A DNA stretch of 6,430 nucleotides from Coriobacteriaceae bacterium (GTDB lineage Bacteria > Actinomycetota > Coriobacteriia > Anaerosomatales > D1FN1-002): positions 1 to 6,430 of the forward strand of contig PNNM01000064.1 of assembly GCA_013824215.1 (NCBI GenBank), written 5' to 3'. The position numbers were made by a program, and so were the translations under genes. Positions 1-5,825 of the stretch are shown here, in pieces (the first letter of the stretch is position 1; every line of letters begins with the position of its first letter). Below the pieces are notes generated by a model. The model was not told where the DNA came from and made no database searches. It was given only the letters and a program-made list of their open reading frames with translations.

Positions 1-222
1 GCCGGGGGTCTCGCCGAACGGGACTGTGAAGGAGACCTCGCGCTGCGCGCCGTCGGCCCCGGCGATGTGCAGGTCGAGCGCGCCGTCCGCGACCGCCCAC
101 TCCCACGCGAGCACGTCGGTCACGGCCTCGCCGTTGGCCGAGAGCACGACATCATCCGTGGCGAGACCTGCGGCCTCGGCGGCGCTGCCGGGGTCGATCG
201 CCGCGATGCGACCTCCGGTCAC
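1..222 (-). CDS. N-terminal PDZ segment of a DUF512-type radical SAM protein (3' end outside window)
   Basis: An open frame of 74 codons begins with GTG at 222, overlapping the ispH stop as GTGA, and runs off the left edge without a stop. The visible protein starts MTGGRIAAIDPGSAAEAAGL, continues TDDVVLSANGEAV (22-34) and then VLAWEWAVADGALDLHI (37-53). This is a small PDZ-like fold: a GG-x-I carboxylate-binding loop, the PGS-A---AGL helix and the DDVVLSANG turn. A PDZ domain at the extreme N-terminus, followed by a D/W-E/W-x-x-AD-x-x-L pattern, is characteristic as I recall of the DUF512 family of putative Fe-S oxidoreductases, in which a radical SAM-like domain follows. That family is often encoded between ispH or plsC and the GTPase gene der in Clostridia and related Gram-positives, which fits the position here. 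The radical SAM cysteines would lie beyond the window, so the call depends on the PDZ segment and context. Another PDZ protein is possible but less likely. Confidence 0.7.
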   Translation of the reverse strand, partial: MTGGRIAAIDPGSAAEAAGLATDDVVLSANGEAVTDVLAWEWAVADGALDLHIAGADGAQREVSFTVPFGETPG

Positions 223-1052
223 GCAAGGGCCTCGATCGCGGCGATCACGCCTGCGATCTGCGCGTCCGGCGTGGACGCGCCCGCGGTGACCCCAACGACT
301 GCAGCGCCGTCGAACCACGAGGCGTCCACCTCGTCGGCGGTCTCGACGTGGTGCGCGCGCGGGTTCACCGCACGACAGATCTCGGCGAGCCGCGTGGTGT
401 TGCCCGAGTTGCGCCCGCCGACCACGACCACGACGTCCACCCGGCCCGCGAGTTCGTGGGCGGCTTCCTGGCGCTTGGCTGTCGCCGAGCAGATGGTGTT
501 GAAGACGCGCAGCTCAGAGGCGCGCGGGAGGAGTGCGGCGACGATCTCGCCGAGCCGCTCGGCGGACTGGGTGGTCTGCACGACCACGCCGAGCTTGCGG
601 GACGGGAGCTTGGCGGGAAGGTCCGCGACCTCCTCGGCGATGATGGCCTCACCGCGCGCGTGCGCGACGATGCCCTCGACCTCGGGGTGGTCCGGCTCGC
701 CGACGATCACCACCGAGTAGCCACCCTCCACGAGCGTCTCGGCTGCCTCGTGGGCCTTGGTGACGAACGGGCACGTCGCATCGACCACGTCGAGCCCGCG
801 TTCGCGCGCGTTCTCGATGATGGCGGGATCCACGCCGTGCGTGCGGATGACCAGCGTGCCGTCCACCGCCTCGTCCAGGCATGCCGCCACCTCCACACCC
901 TTGGAGCGCAGCGCCGCCACGGCCTGCGGGTTGTGGATGAGCGGACCCAGCGTGCGGACGACGTGGCCGTCGGCAGCGGCCTCCTCGGCCATCTTCAGCG
1001 CGCGCTCGACGCCGTAGCAGACGCCGGCGTGCCTCGCGACCTCAACGCGCAT
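219..1052 (-). CDS. ispH: 4-hydroxy-3-methylbut-2-enyl diphosphate reductase (IspH/LytB)
   Basis: Last step of the MEP (non-mevalonate) pathway: an Fe4S4 enzyme reduces HMBPP to isopentenyl and dimethylallyl diphosphate. The 277-residue product contains the three cluster cysteines in their usual settings: GVCYGV (C12), DATCPFV (C94) and TICSAT (C188). Diphosphate- and substrate-binding residues are present at LIHN (H40), THG (H72), the HPEVEG motif (H122, with E124 as the likely proton-relay glutamate), QTTQS (159-163), NSGN (215-218) and S260 in TAGAST. Where the E. coli enzyme has Ser-Ser-Asn this one has Ser-Gly-Asn, a natural variant I believe occurs in other lineages. There is no fused S1/RpsA domain of the kind seen in some Clostridia. 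The start is ATG with an AAGGAG site, and the stop overlaps the next gene as GTGA. It shows that the host makes isoprenoids through the MEP route. Confidence 0.97.
   Translation of the reverse strand: MRVEVARHAGVCYGVERALKMAEEAAADGHVVRTLGPLIHNPQAVAALRSKGVEVAACLDEAVDGTLVIRTHGVDPAIIENARERGLDVVDATCPFVTKAHEAAETLVEGGYSVVIVGEPDHPEVEGIVAHARGEAIIAEEVADLPAKLPSRKLGVVVQTTQSAERLGEIVAALLPRASELRVFNTICSATAKRQEAAHELAGRVDVVVVVGGRNSGNTTRLAEICRAVNPRAHHVETADEVDASWFDGAAVVGVTAGASTPDAQIAGVIAAIEALA
230..233 (-). promoter_or_regulatory. Weak ribosome binding site of the DUF512 gene, inside the 3' end of ispH
   Basis: GAGG on the minus strand lies 7 nt before the GTG at 222. The match is short, but spacing and the GTGA overlap with ispH agree on this start. 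Confidence 0.45.
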
Positions 1053-1668
1053 CGTGCAGCTCCTTGGCCGAGACCAGCTCGTCCGCGATCCGGCGCATGA
1101 TCTCAGCGGTCATCGCAGTCACGCGCTCCTTGCGCGAGCCCTGCGCGAACGCGTCGGGCAGGACCGGGACGCCGTACTTGATGGTAACGCGTCCGCGTCG
1201 CGGTCGCTTCGCGCCTTTCGGGAGTATCAGGCCGGTGCCCACGAAGGCCACGGGCACGACCGGTACACCGGCGCGCAAGGCGATGAACGCGGCCCCGCCG
1301 TGCGCCTCGCCGAGCTCGGAGCCGGTCTGCCGCGTGCCCTCGGGGAAGATGCCGACGAGCTCGCCGGCCTCGAGGAACGCCGTCGCCGTCTGGATCGCCG
1401 TGCGATCCGCCTGTCCCCTGCTGACGGGGAACGTCCAGACCCTGCGCAGGACCCAGCCGACGAAGCCGGTGTAGAGCTCCTCCTTGGCCATGAAGTGGAC
1501 GTGCCGGGGAGCGCCGCACCACAGCAGCGTGGGGTCGAGGTGGGAGACGTGGTTGCCGGCCAGGACGGCCCCGCCTGAGGGCACGTTCGCGGCATCGACG
1601 AACCGGACGCGGAAGATCGCCAACAGCACTCTGCCCGCGGTAGGCCGCAGGAGCCGGCCGAGCCACAT
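1042..1668 (-). CDS. plsC: 1-acyl-sn-glycerol-3-phosphate acyltransferase (LPLAT/PlsC family)
   Basis: Acylates lysophosphatidic acid at position 2 to give phosphatidic acid, the precursor of membrane phospholipids, at the inner face of the membrane. All four acyltransferase blocks are visible in the 208-residue product: NHVSHLD (39-45) giving the H40-x4-D45 catalytic pair, FPVSRG (80-85), FPEGTR (108-113) for phosphate binding, and VPVVPVAF (135-142). It is shorter than the E. coli protein (about 245 residues) and lacks a long N-terminal membrane anchor. Only a moderately hydrophobic N-terminus (about 10-24) could associate with the membrane, as in many short actinobacterial and clostridial PlsC proteins. 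The ATG at 1668 follows an embedded ribosome binding site. The 3' end overlaps ispH by 11 nt. The exact acyl donor and lysolipid substrate are inferred from the family. Confidence 0.92.
   Translation of the reverse strand: MWLGRLLRPTAGRVLLAIFRVRFVDAANVPSGGAVLAGNHVSHLDPTLLWCGAPRHVHFMAKEELYTGFVGWVLRRVWTFPVSRGQADRTAIQTATAFLEAGELVGIFPEGTRQTGSELGEAHGGAAFIALRAGVPVVPVAFVGTGLILPKGAKRPRRGRVTIKYGVPVLPDAFAQGSRKERVTAMTAEIMRRIADELVSAKELHDAR
1060..1065 (-). promoter_or_regulatory. Ribosome binding site of ispH, inside the 3' end of plsC
   Basis: AAGGAG on the minus strand lies 7 nt before the ATG at 1052. It is one of the best Shine-Dalgarno matches in the window and confirms the ispH start despite the 11-nt overlap. 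Confidence 0.8.
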
Positions 1669-2336
1669 CAGCGCGCGGCCTCCACGAGCGCGGCGACCCG
1701 GTCGACCACCTGCTCGATGGTCAGGCCGGTGGTGTCCACCACGTGCGCGTCGTCCGCCCGCCTCATCGGGCTCGCCTCGCGGGTGGAGTCGTGCGTGTCG
1801 CGGCGCAGGATGTCGGCGAGGACCGCAGCGTGATCGGCCTCGTGGCCGGCGGCGGCCCGGTCCAGCGCACGTCTGCTCGCACGCTCCTCGGGAGTCGCGG
1901 TCAGGTACACCTTGACCTCGGCGTCCGGGAAGACCACCGTGCCGATGTCGCGGCCCTCGAGGACGCAGTCGGCGCGCGAGCCGATCTCGCGCTGGAGCGC
2001 CACCATCGCGACCCGTACCGGCGCGGCCGCCGACACGGGGCTCACGGCCCTGTCGGCCGCCGGCGTGCGGATCGCGGCGGTGACGTCACGTCCATCGAGC
2101 AACACGCGTGTGGGCAGCGGCTCGCCCGGCTCGTGCTCGAAGGAGATGCGCACGGCGCGGGCCAGTGCACCGAGGGCGTCCGGGTCGTCCAGCGGCGTGC
2201 CGGCGTCGAGTGCAGCCACGGCGACCGAGCGGTACATCGCACCGGTGTCGAGGTAGCGGAAGCCTAGGCGCACGGCGAGCAGTCTGGCGATCGTGGACTT
2301 GCCCGAGCCAGCCGGGCCGTCGATCGCGACGATCAC
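1668..2336 (-). CDS. cmk: Cytidylate kinase
   Basis: Phosphorylates CMP and dCMP with ATP, recycling the CMP released by lipid and nucleic-acid metabolism. The 222-residue product is typical for the family (about 220-230). It opens at once with the P-loop GPAGSGKS (7-14), then DTGAMYR (30-36), LLDGRDVT (79-86), the CMP-binding region around VSPVSA (98-103), LEGRDIGTVVFPDA (126-139) and a lid segment rich in Arg and Asp (ILRRDTHDSTR, 176-186). The start is GTG at 2336, overlapping the aroA stop as GTGA. Codons further upstream in the same open frame are the out-of-frame reading of aroA and are excluded. The stop shares one base with the plsC start (TGATG). The arrangement aroA-cmk-plsC is a recurrent one in bacteria and fits translational coupling. 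Confidence 0.96.
   Translation of the reverse strand: MIVAIDGPAGSGKSTIARLLAVRLGFRYLDTGAMYRSVAVAALDAGTPLDDPDALGALARAVRISFEHEPGEPLPTRVLLDGRDVTAAIRTPAADRAVSPVSAAAPVRVAMVALQREIGSRADCVLEGRDIGTVVFPDAEVKVYLTATPEERASRRALDRAAAGHEADHAAVLADILRRDTHDSTREASPMRRADDAHVVDTTGLTIEQVVDRVAALVEAAR
1679..1683 (-). promoter_or_regulatory. Ribosome binding site of plsC, inside the 3' end of cmk
   Basis: GGAGG on the minus strand lies 10 nt before the ATG at 1668, which itself overlaps the cmk stop by one base. Confidence 0.6.
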
Positions 2337-3619
2337 AGCGCGAGCGCCTCTCCGAAGCCGGGCCAGCTCACATCCACGGCCTCGAACCGCTCGATGGACA
2401 TCTCGCCGTCGCACGCGCGCCCCGCGACCGCATACGCCATCGCCAGCCGGTGGTCGCCGAGCGAGTCGAGTGCCGCTCCGCGCAGCGCGCAGGGGCCGTC
2501 GACCTCGAGCCAGTCCGCGCCCGAGCGCACGATCGCCCCCATCTCGGTGAGCGCGTCCGCGACCGCCTGCAGACGGTCGGACTCCTTCACGCGCAGCTCG
2601 CCCACGCCCTCGAAGCGGGTCGTGCCGTGCGCCTGTGTCGCGACCACCGCCAGCAGCGGCACCTCGTCGATCAGTGAAGGGACTTCGTCGGGCTCGATCA
2701 GCGTGGCTTCCATCTCGCGACCGAAGCGCGCGGTGATGTCGCCGACGAACTCCGCGCTGTCCCGCTGGGTGATCTCGGCCAGGACATCGGCGCCCATGCG
2801 TGCGAGCACCAGCAGGAAGCCGATACGTGTCGGATTGAGGAGCACGCCCGTGCACACGACCTCGCTGCCCGGGACGATGAGCGCCGCTCCGAGCGGGAAG
2901 GCGGCCGAGGAGGGGTCCGCCGGCACCGCGTAGTCGCACGCGAGAGGGACGGCGGGACCCTCGACCCAGCACAGGTCCAGCTCGGGCTCGCGACCGACCT
3001 CGATCCCGAACTCCGGCAGGAGCCGCTCGGTGTGGTCGCGGCTCGGGGCGGGTTCGGTGACGATCGTGCGCCCTCGGGCGCGTAGTCCGGCAAGGAGCAC
3101 TGCGCTCTTGATCTGCGCGCTTGCGACGGGCGACTCGTAGTCGATGCCGATGAGCGCGCCGCCGCGCATCGTGACCGGCAGCGTCCCGCCCTCGGCGGTC
3201 TCGAACGTGGCGCCCATCCGCGCCAGCGGCTCGGTGACCCGCGCCATCGGACGTTGCGAGAGCGAGTCGTCGCCGGTCAGGGTGACCTGAACGGGCCAGC
3301 CCGCCAGCACGCCCATCAGCAGACGCGCGGTCGTCCCGCTGTTGCCGCAGTCGATCCTGCCCGCGGGCGTGCTCGGACCGTCGGCTCCCCAGCCTGTGAC
3401 GCGCAGCACTGCGCCGATGTCGCCCTCCACCCGCGCGCCGAGCGCCGAGACAGCCGCGATCGTCGCGCGGACGTCGGCTGAGTCCAGCACCCCGGTCAGG
3501 ACGGACGTCCCCTCGGCCATCGCGGCGAAGAGCACCGCGCGGTGCGACAGCGACTTGTCCCCGGGAACGCGCATGGTGCCGCGCAGCGGGCCGGCGGCCT
3601 GCGTGACCACCTGTCTCAC
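2333..3619 (-). CDS. aroA: 3-phosphoshikimate 1-carboxyvinyltransferase (EPSP synthase)
   Basis: Transfers the enolpyruvyl group of PEP to shikimate 3-phosphate, the sixth step of the shikimate pathway. The product is 428 residues, a normal length (the E. coli enzyme has 427). Motifs in order are VPGDKSLSHR (18-27) with substrate-binding K22, S23 and R27; CGNSGTTARLLMG (91-103); SLSQRPM (119-125); SAQIKSAVLLAGL (167-179); SLIDEVPLLAVVA (315-327) with the catalytic D318; ELRVKESDRL (341-350) with K345 and R349; and GDHRLAMA (388-395). The GNSGTT form resembles Bacillus-type (class II) enzymes more than the E. coli LGNAGTAMRP form, and the glyphosate-insensitivity alanine of CP4-type enzymes is not present (Gly95 here). 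GTG at 3619 overlaps the tyrA stop by 4 nt. The frame runs open for a further 139 codons into tyrA, but that part has no EPSP synthase character. The end overlaps the cmk start. Confidence 0.97.
   Translation of the reverse strand: MRQVVTQAAGPLRGTMRVPGDKSLSHRAVLFAAMAEGTSVLTGVLDSADVRATIAAVSALGARVEGDIGAVLRVTGWGADGPSTPAGRIDCGNSGTTARLLMGVLAGWPVQVTLTGDDSLSQRPMARVTEPLARMGATFETAEGGTLPVTMRGGALIGIDYESPVASAQIKSAVLLAGLRARGRTIVTEPAPSRDHTERLLPEFGIEVGREPELDLCWVEGPAVPLACDYAVPADPSSAAFPLGAALIVPGSEVVCTGVLLNPTRIGFLLVLARMGADVLAEITQRDSAEFVGDITARFGREMEATLIEPDEVPSLIDEVPLLAVVATQAHGTTRFEGVGELRVKESDRLQAVADALTEMGAIVRSGADWLEVDGPCALRGAALDSLGDHRLAMAYAVAGRACDGEMSIERFEAVDVSWPGFGEALAL
2347..2353 (-). promoter_or_regulatory. 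Ribosome binding site of cmk, inside the 3' end of aroA
   Basis: GGAGAGG on the minus strand lies 10 nt before the GTG at 2336. It supports that start in a frame that is open for about 630 nt further upstream. Confidence 0.6.
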
Positions 3620-4749
3620 GACTCGGCCTCCAGCGGCCGCAGCTCGCACTCGAAGCCGCGCGTGCCCAGGTCGTCGCAGAGCGCCTCGCGGTCCCCCTCG
3701 TCGGTCAGGACCAGGCGAAGGACGGCGCTGTCCTCGGTCTCGTGGTCGATCTCGATGTCCTCGATGTTGCAGCCGGCGCGGGCGACAGCCGTGGTGACCT
3801 CCGAGACGACGCCCGGCCGGTCGGTGATCGGAACGAGCAGCTCGAACAGGGCGGTGGTGGCCGGGACCCACTGCGCGGGCAATCCGTTGCGGACCTCGGC
3901 GGCGCCGGCGAGCCAGCGCCGGATGCCGTGGGCGTCGCGCGCGCGCAGCATCTCCGAGAACTCGCCGAGGATCCCGCGCAGGTCGTCGACGCCCTTCGCC
4001 AGCGCCTCGGCGTTGTCCATCGAGATGCCGGTCCACAGGTCCGGCGAGCCGGCGGCGATCCGGGTGGTGTCTTTGAAGCCGCCGGCAGCCAGGCGCATGA
4101 GGTCCTCGCCGGCCTCCGCGCGGCGGGCGGCCAGGGTGATGAGTGCGGCAGCGGCCATGTGCGGCACGTGGCTGACGGTGGCCACCATCTCGTCGTGCGC
4201 CTCGGCGGGCACAGAGATCACCCGCGCGCCGAGGGAGGTGACGAAGGCGTGCAGGCGCCGGTACGCGTCGGGCGAGGTCGTCTGTGTGGGGGTCAGCACG
4301 TAGTAGGCGCCCTTGAACAGGTCGGGGCGCGCCGCTTCCACGCCGCTACGCTCGGAGCCGGCCATCGGGTGGCCGCCCACGAACGCCACGCTCGCTGGCA
4401 GGAACCGCGCAGCGGCCGCGGCCACGCCGGCCTTGGTGGAGGCCACGTCGGTGATCGTGCCGCGCACGTCCGCGGCCCCGAGGCGCTCCAACCACTCCTC
4501 GGTGGCCGCTGGGGGTGTTGCGAGCACGATGAGTGCGTCGTCGTCGCTCGTGAACCATCCGCGCTCAGCAGCCTCGTCGGGCGATGCGCCTTCGTCGATG
4601 ATGTCGTGCTGGAGCGCGTAGGCGAGCGTGTCCGCCGAACGCGCGACCCCACGCACCAGCGGCGCGTCGGGAAGTGCGCGCGCAGCCGCGGCCAGCGAGC
4701 CTCCGATGAGGCCGACACCCACCACCACCACCGACGAGTAGCTGCTCAC
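3616..4749 (-). CDS. tyrA: Prephenate dehydrogenase with C-terminal ACT domain
   Basis: Oxidative decarboxylation of prephenate to 4-hydroxyphenylpyruvate with NAD(P)+, the branch to tyrosine. The 377-residue product has an N-terminal Rossmann domain with the dinucleotide motif GVGLIGGS (11-18) and ATPP (77-80). It continues with DVASTK (101-106), GGHPMAGSE (125-133), the helical-domain motif HDEMVATVSHVPH (185-197) and GFKDTTRIA (224-232). By comparison with the Aquifex enzyme, S104, H127, one of the histidines at 194/197, and R230 are the likely active-site residues. Residues about 301-372 form an ACT domain, with DRPGVVSEV (310-318) and the following GCNIEDIEI, as expected for allosteric control by an aromatic amino acid. 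GTG at 4749 is chosen because it overlaps the aroF stop in GTGA and has a ribosome binding site. The frame is open well upstream inside aroF, but that stretch is out-of-frame Arg/Gly-rich sequence. It ends in another GTGA overlap with aroA. Arogenate as an alternative substrate cannot be excluded by reading. Confidence 0.96.
   Translation of the reverse strand: MSSYSSVVVVGVGLIGGSLAAAARALPDAPLVRGVARSADTLAYALQHDIIDEGASPDEAAERGWFTSDDDALIVLATPPAATEEWLERLGAADVRGTITDVASTKAGVAAAAARFLPASVAFVGGHPMAGSERSGVEAARPDLFKGAYYVLTPTQTTSPDAYRRLHAFVTSLGARVISVPAEAHDEMVATVSHVPHMAAAALITLAARRAEAGEDLMRLAAGGFKDTTRIAAGSPDLWTGISMDNAEALAKGVDDLRGILGEFSEMLRARDAHGIRRWLAGAAEVRNGLPAQWVPATTALFELLVPITDRPGVVSEVTTAVARAGCNIEDIEIDHETEDSAVLRLVLTDEGDREALCDDLGTRGFECELRPLEAES
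3627..3631 (-). promoter_or_regulatory. Ribosome binding site of aroA, inside the 3' end of tyrA
   Basis: GGAGG on the minus strand lies 7 nt before the GTG at 3619. It decides the start in favour of this GTG over the in-frame GTG 9 nt later and the ATG at codon 16. Confidence 0.75.
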
Positions 4750-5771
4750 GCCGCGCTCCCCCACCGGCGGGCATCGAGCGCCAGGATCGGTCCGAGGGTG
4801 CCCATCAGCTCGGCGAACTGCTCCGGCGTGAGCGACTGCGGACCGTCGCACCTGGCGTGCTCGGGATCGTTGTGGACCTCCACCATGAGGCCGTGCGCCC
4901 CCGCCACGAGCGCGGCGCGGCACATCGGCGCGACCAGCTCGCGACGGCCGGTGGCGTGCGACGGGTCGGCGATGACCGGCAGGTGTGTGAGCGTGCGCAG
5001 CGCGGCGACGGCCGCGAGGTCGAGCGTGTTGCGCGTGTAGGTCTCGAAGGTGCGCACCCCGCGCTCGCACAGCATGACGTCGCGGTTGCCGCCCTTGAGC
5101 AGGTACTCGGCCGCTTGGAGCACCTCGTCGATGGTGGCGGCCAGGCCGCGCTTCAGCAGCACCGGCTTCCGCATCTTGCCGAGTTCCTCGAGCATCATGA
5201 AGTTCTGCATGTTGCGCGCGCCCACCTGGAGCACGTCGGCATACTCGGCCACGACCTCGGCGTCCCGCACGTCGAGGACCTCGGTGACGACCGGCAGACC
5301 GACCTCGTCGCCCGCCTCGCGCAGCAACTCGAGCCCCGCGACACCCATCCCCTGGAAAGCGTACGGACTCGTGCGGGGCTTGTACGCGCCCCCCCGCAGG
5401 AAGTTCGCGCCCGCGGCCTTGACCGCCCGGGCGATCGCCAGCATCTGCTCCTCGGACTCCACGGAGCACGGGCCCGCGATCATAGCCGCATCGGATGCGC
5501 CGACCACCGAGCCGCCCACCCGGATCACGGTGTCTTCCGCCTGGAAGTCGCGGCTCACCAGCTTGTAGGGTTTCAGGACCCGGACGACCTCTTCGACGCC
5601 GGGCAGACCCTCGAGCTCGAGCGAGTAGACAACCTCGCGCTCGCCCACAACCCCGATGACCGTCTTGACCGCGCCGCCGGACAGGTGCGCCTCGGCGCCC
5701 GCCTCGTGCAACCGGTCGACGACGTGGTCGATCTCCTCCTGGGACGCGTGGTCCCTCATCACAACGAGCAT
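4746..5771 (-). CDS. aroF: 3-deoxy-7-phosphoheptulonate (DAHP) synthase, type I-beta with N-terminal ferredoxin-like regulatory domain
   Basis: Condenses phosphoenolpyruvate and erythrose 4-phosphate to DAHP, the committed step of the shikimate pathway, in the cytosol. The 341-residue product begins with a small alpha/beta domain (about 1-66), followed by the TIM-barrel catalytic domain. Clear motifs are AGPCSVES (99-106), LRGGAYKPRTSPYAFQG (125-141), LKRG (206-209), DPSHATG (269-275), VEVH (297-300) and DGPQSL (309-314). The expected metal ligands C102, H272, E298 and D309 fall at the same residue numbers I recall for the Thermotoga maritima enzyme. In that subfamily the ferredoxin-like domain mediates feedback inhibition by tyrosine and phenylalanine. 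There is no fused chorismate mutase domain, unlike the Bacillus subtilis enzyme. The ATG start has a good ribosome binding site, and the stop overlaps the tyrA start as GTGA. Some annotations call this gene aroG or aroH; the function is secure. Confidence 0.97.
   Translation of the reverse strand: MLVVMRDHASQEEIDHVVDRLHEAGAEAHLSGGAVKTVIGVVGEREVVYSLELEGLPGVEEVVRVLKPYKLVSRDFQAEDTVIRVGGSVVGASDAAMIAGPCSVESEEQMLAIARAVKAAGANFLRGGAYKPRTSPYAFQGMGVAGLELLREAGDEVGLPVVTEVLDVRDAEVVAEYADVLQVGARNMQNFMMLEELGKMRKPVLLKRGLAATIDEVLQAAEYLLKGGNRDVMLCERGVRTFETYTRNTLDLAAVAALRTLTHLPVIADPSHATGRRELVAPMCRAALVAGAHGLMVEVHNDPEHARCDGPQSLTPEQFAELMGTLGPILALDARRWGSAA
4756..4762 (-). promoter_or_regulatory. Ribosome binding site of tyrA, inside the 3' end of aroF
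   Basis: GGGGGAG on the minus strand lies 6 nt before the GTG at 4749. Together with the GTGA overlap, it fixes the tyrA start although the frame stays open far upstream. Confidence 0.6.
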
Positions 5772-5777
5772 GTGCTC

Positions 5778-5785
5778 TCACCTCT
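5778..5785 (-). promoter_or_regulatory. Ribosome binding site of aroF
   Basis: The minus strand reads AGAGGTGA, of which GAGGTGA is complementary to the 3' end of 16S rRNA. It lies 6 nt before the ATG at 5771 and supports that start. Confidence 0.75.
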
Positions 5786-5795
5786 CGGAAGTCGT

Positions 5796-5817
5796 ACCCG
5801 CGCGCCGCGCGCAGGGT
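5796..5817 (-). other. GC-rich hairpin in the only intergenic gap (hisC-aroF)
   Basis: An inverted repeat can be read directly. ACCC (5796-5799) pairs with GGGT (5814-5817). After one bulged base at 5813, GCGCG (5800-5804) pairs with CGCGC (5808-5812) around a 3-nt loop. In the transcript it starts 8 nt after the aminotransferase stop codon and ends about 10 nt before the aroF ribosome binding site. No run of U follows it, so it is not a canonical intrinsic terminator. It could protect an mRNA 3' end, act as a pause or processing site, or have no role. Confidence 0.5.
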
Positions 5818-5825
5818 CGGTTCCC

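Noticed and set aside
26..1100. Plus-strand open frames opposite ispH and the DUF512 start
   Set aside because: They overlap secure minus-strand genes, lack recognisable motifs and have the Ala/Arg/Ser/Thr bias of G+C-driven shadow frames.
2337..2972. Extension of cmk upstream into aroA
   Set aside because: The Cmk P-loop starts at residue 7 from the GTG at 2336, as in other Cmk proteins. The earlier codons are low-complexity shifted aroA.
3620..4036. Possible N-terminal extension or tyrA-aroA fusion, since the aroA frame is open for 139 codons upstream of its start
   Set aside because: The extra part is an Arg/Gly/Pro-rich out-of-frame reading of tyrA. EPSP synthase homology begins just after the GTG at 3619, which has a GGAGG site and gives the normal length.
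3742..5040. Long plus-strand open frame (432 codons) antisense to tyrA and aroF
   Set aside because: It lies wholly opposite two genes with complete catalytic motifs. Its translation is Gly/Arg/His/Val-rich with no recognisable domain. High G+C content leaves such antisense frames free of stops by chance.
4750..5781. Possible AroF-TyrA fusion or long TyrA extension, since the tyrA frame is open across aroF
   Set aside because: The upstream part is the shifted reading of aroF and has no domain. The NAD-binding motif starts at residue 11 from the GTG at 4749.
5796..5817. Intrinsic terminator after the aminotransferase gene
   Set aside because: The stem is strong but no U-run follows, and the aroF ribosome binding site begins only about 10 nt later. 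It is reported as a hairpin of unknown role instead.
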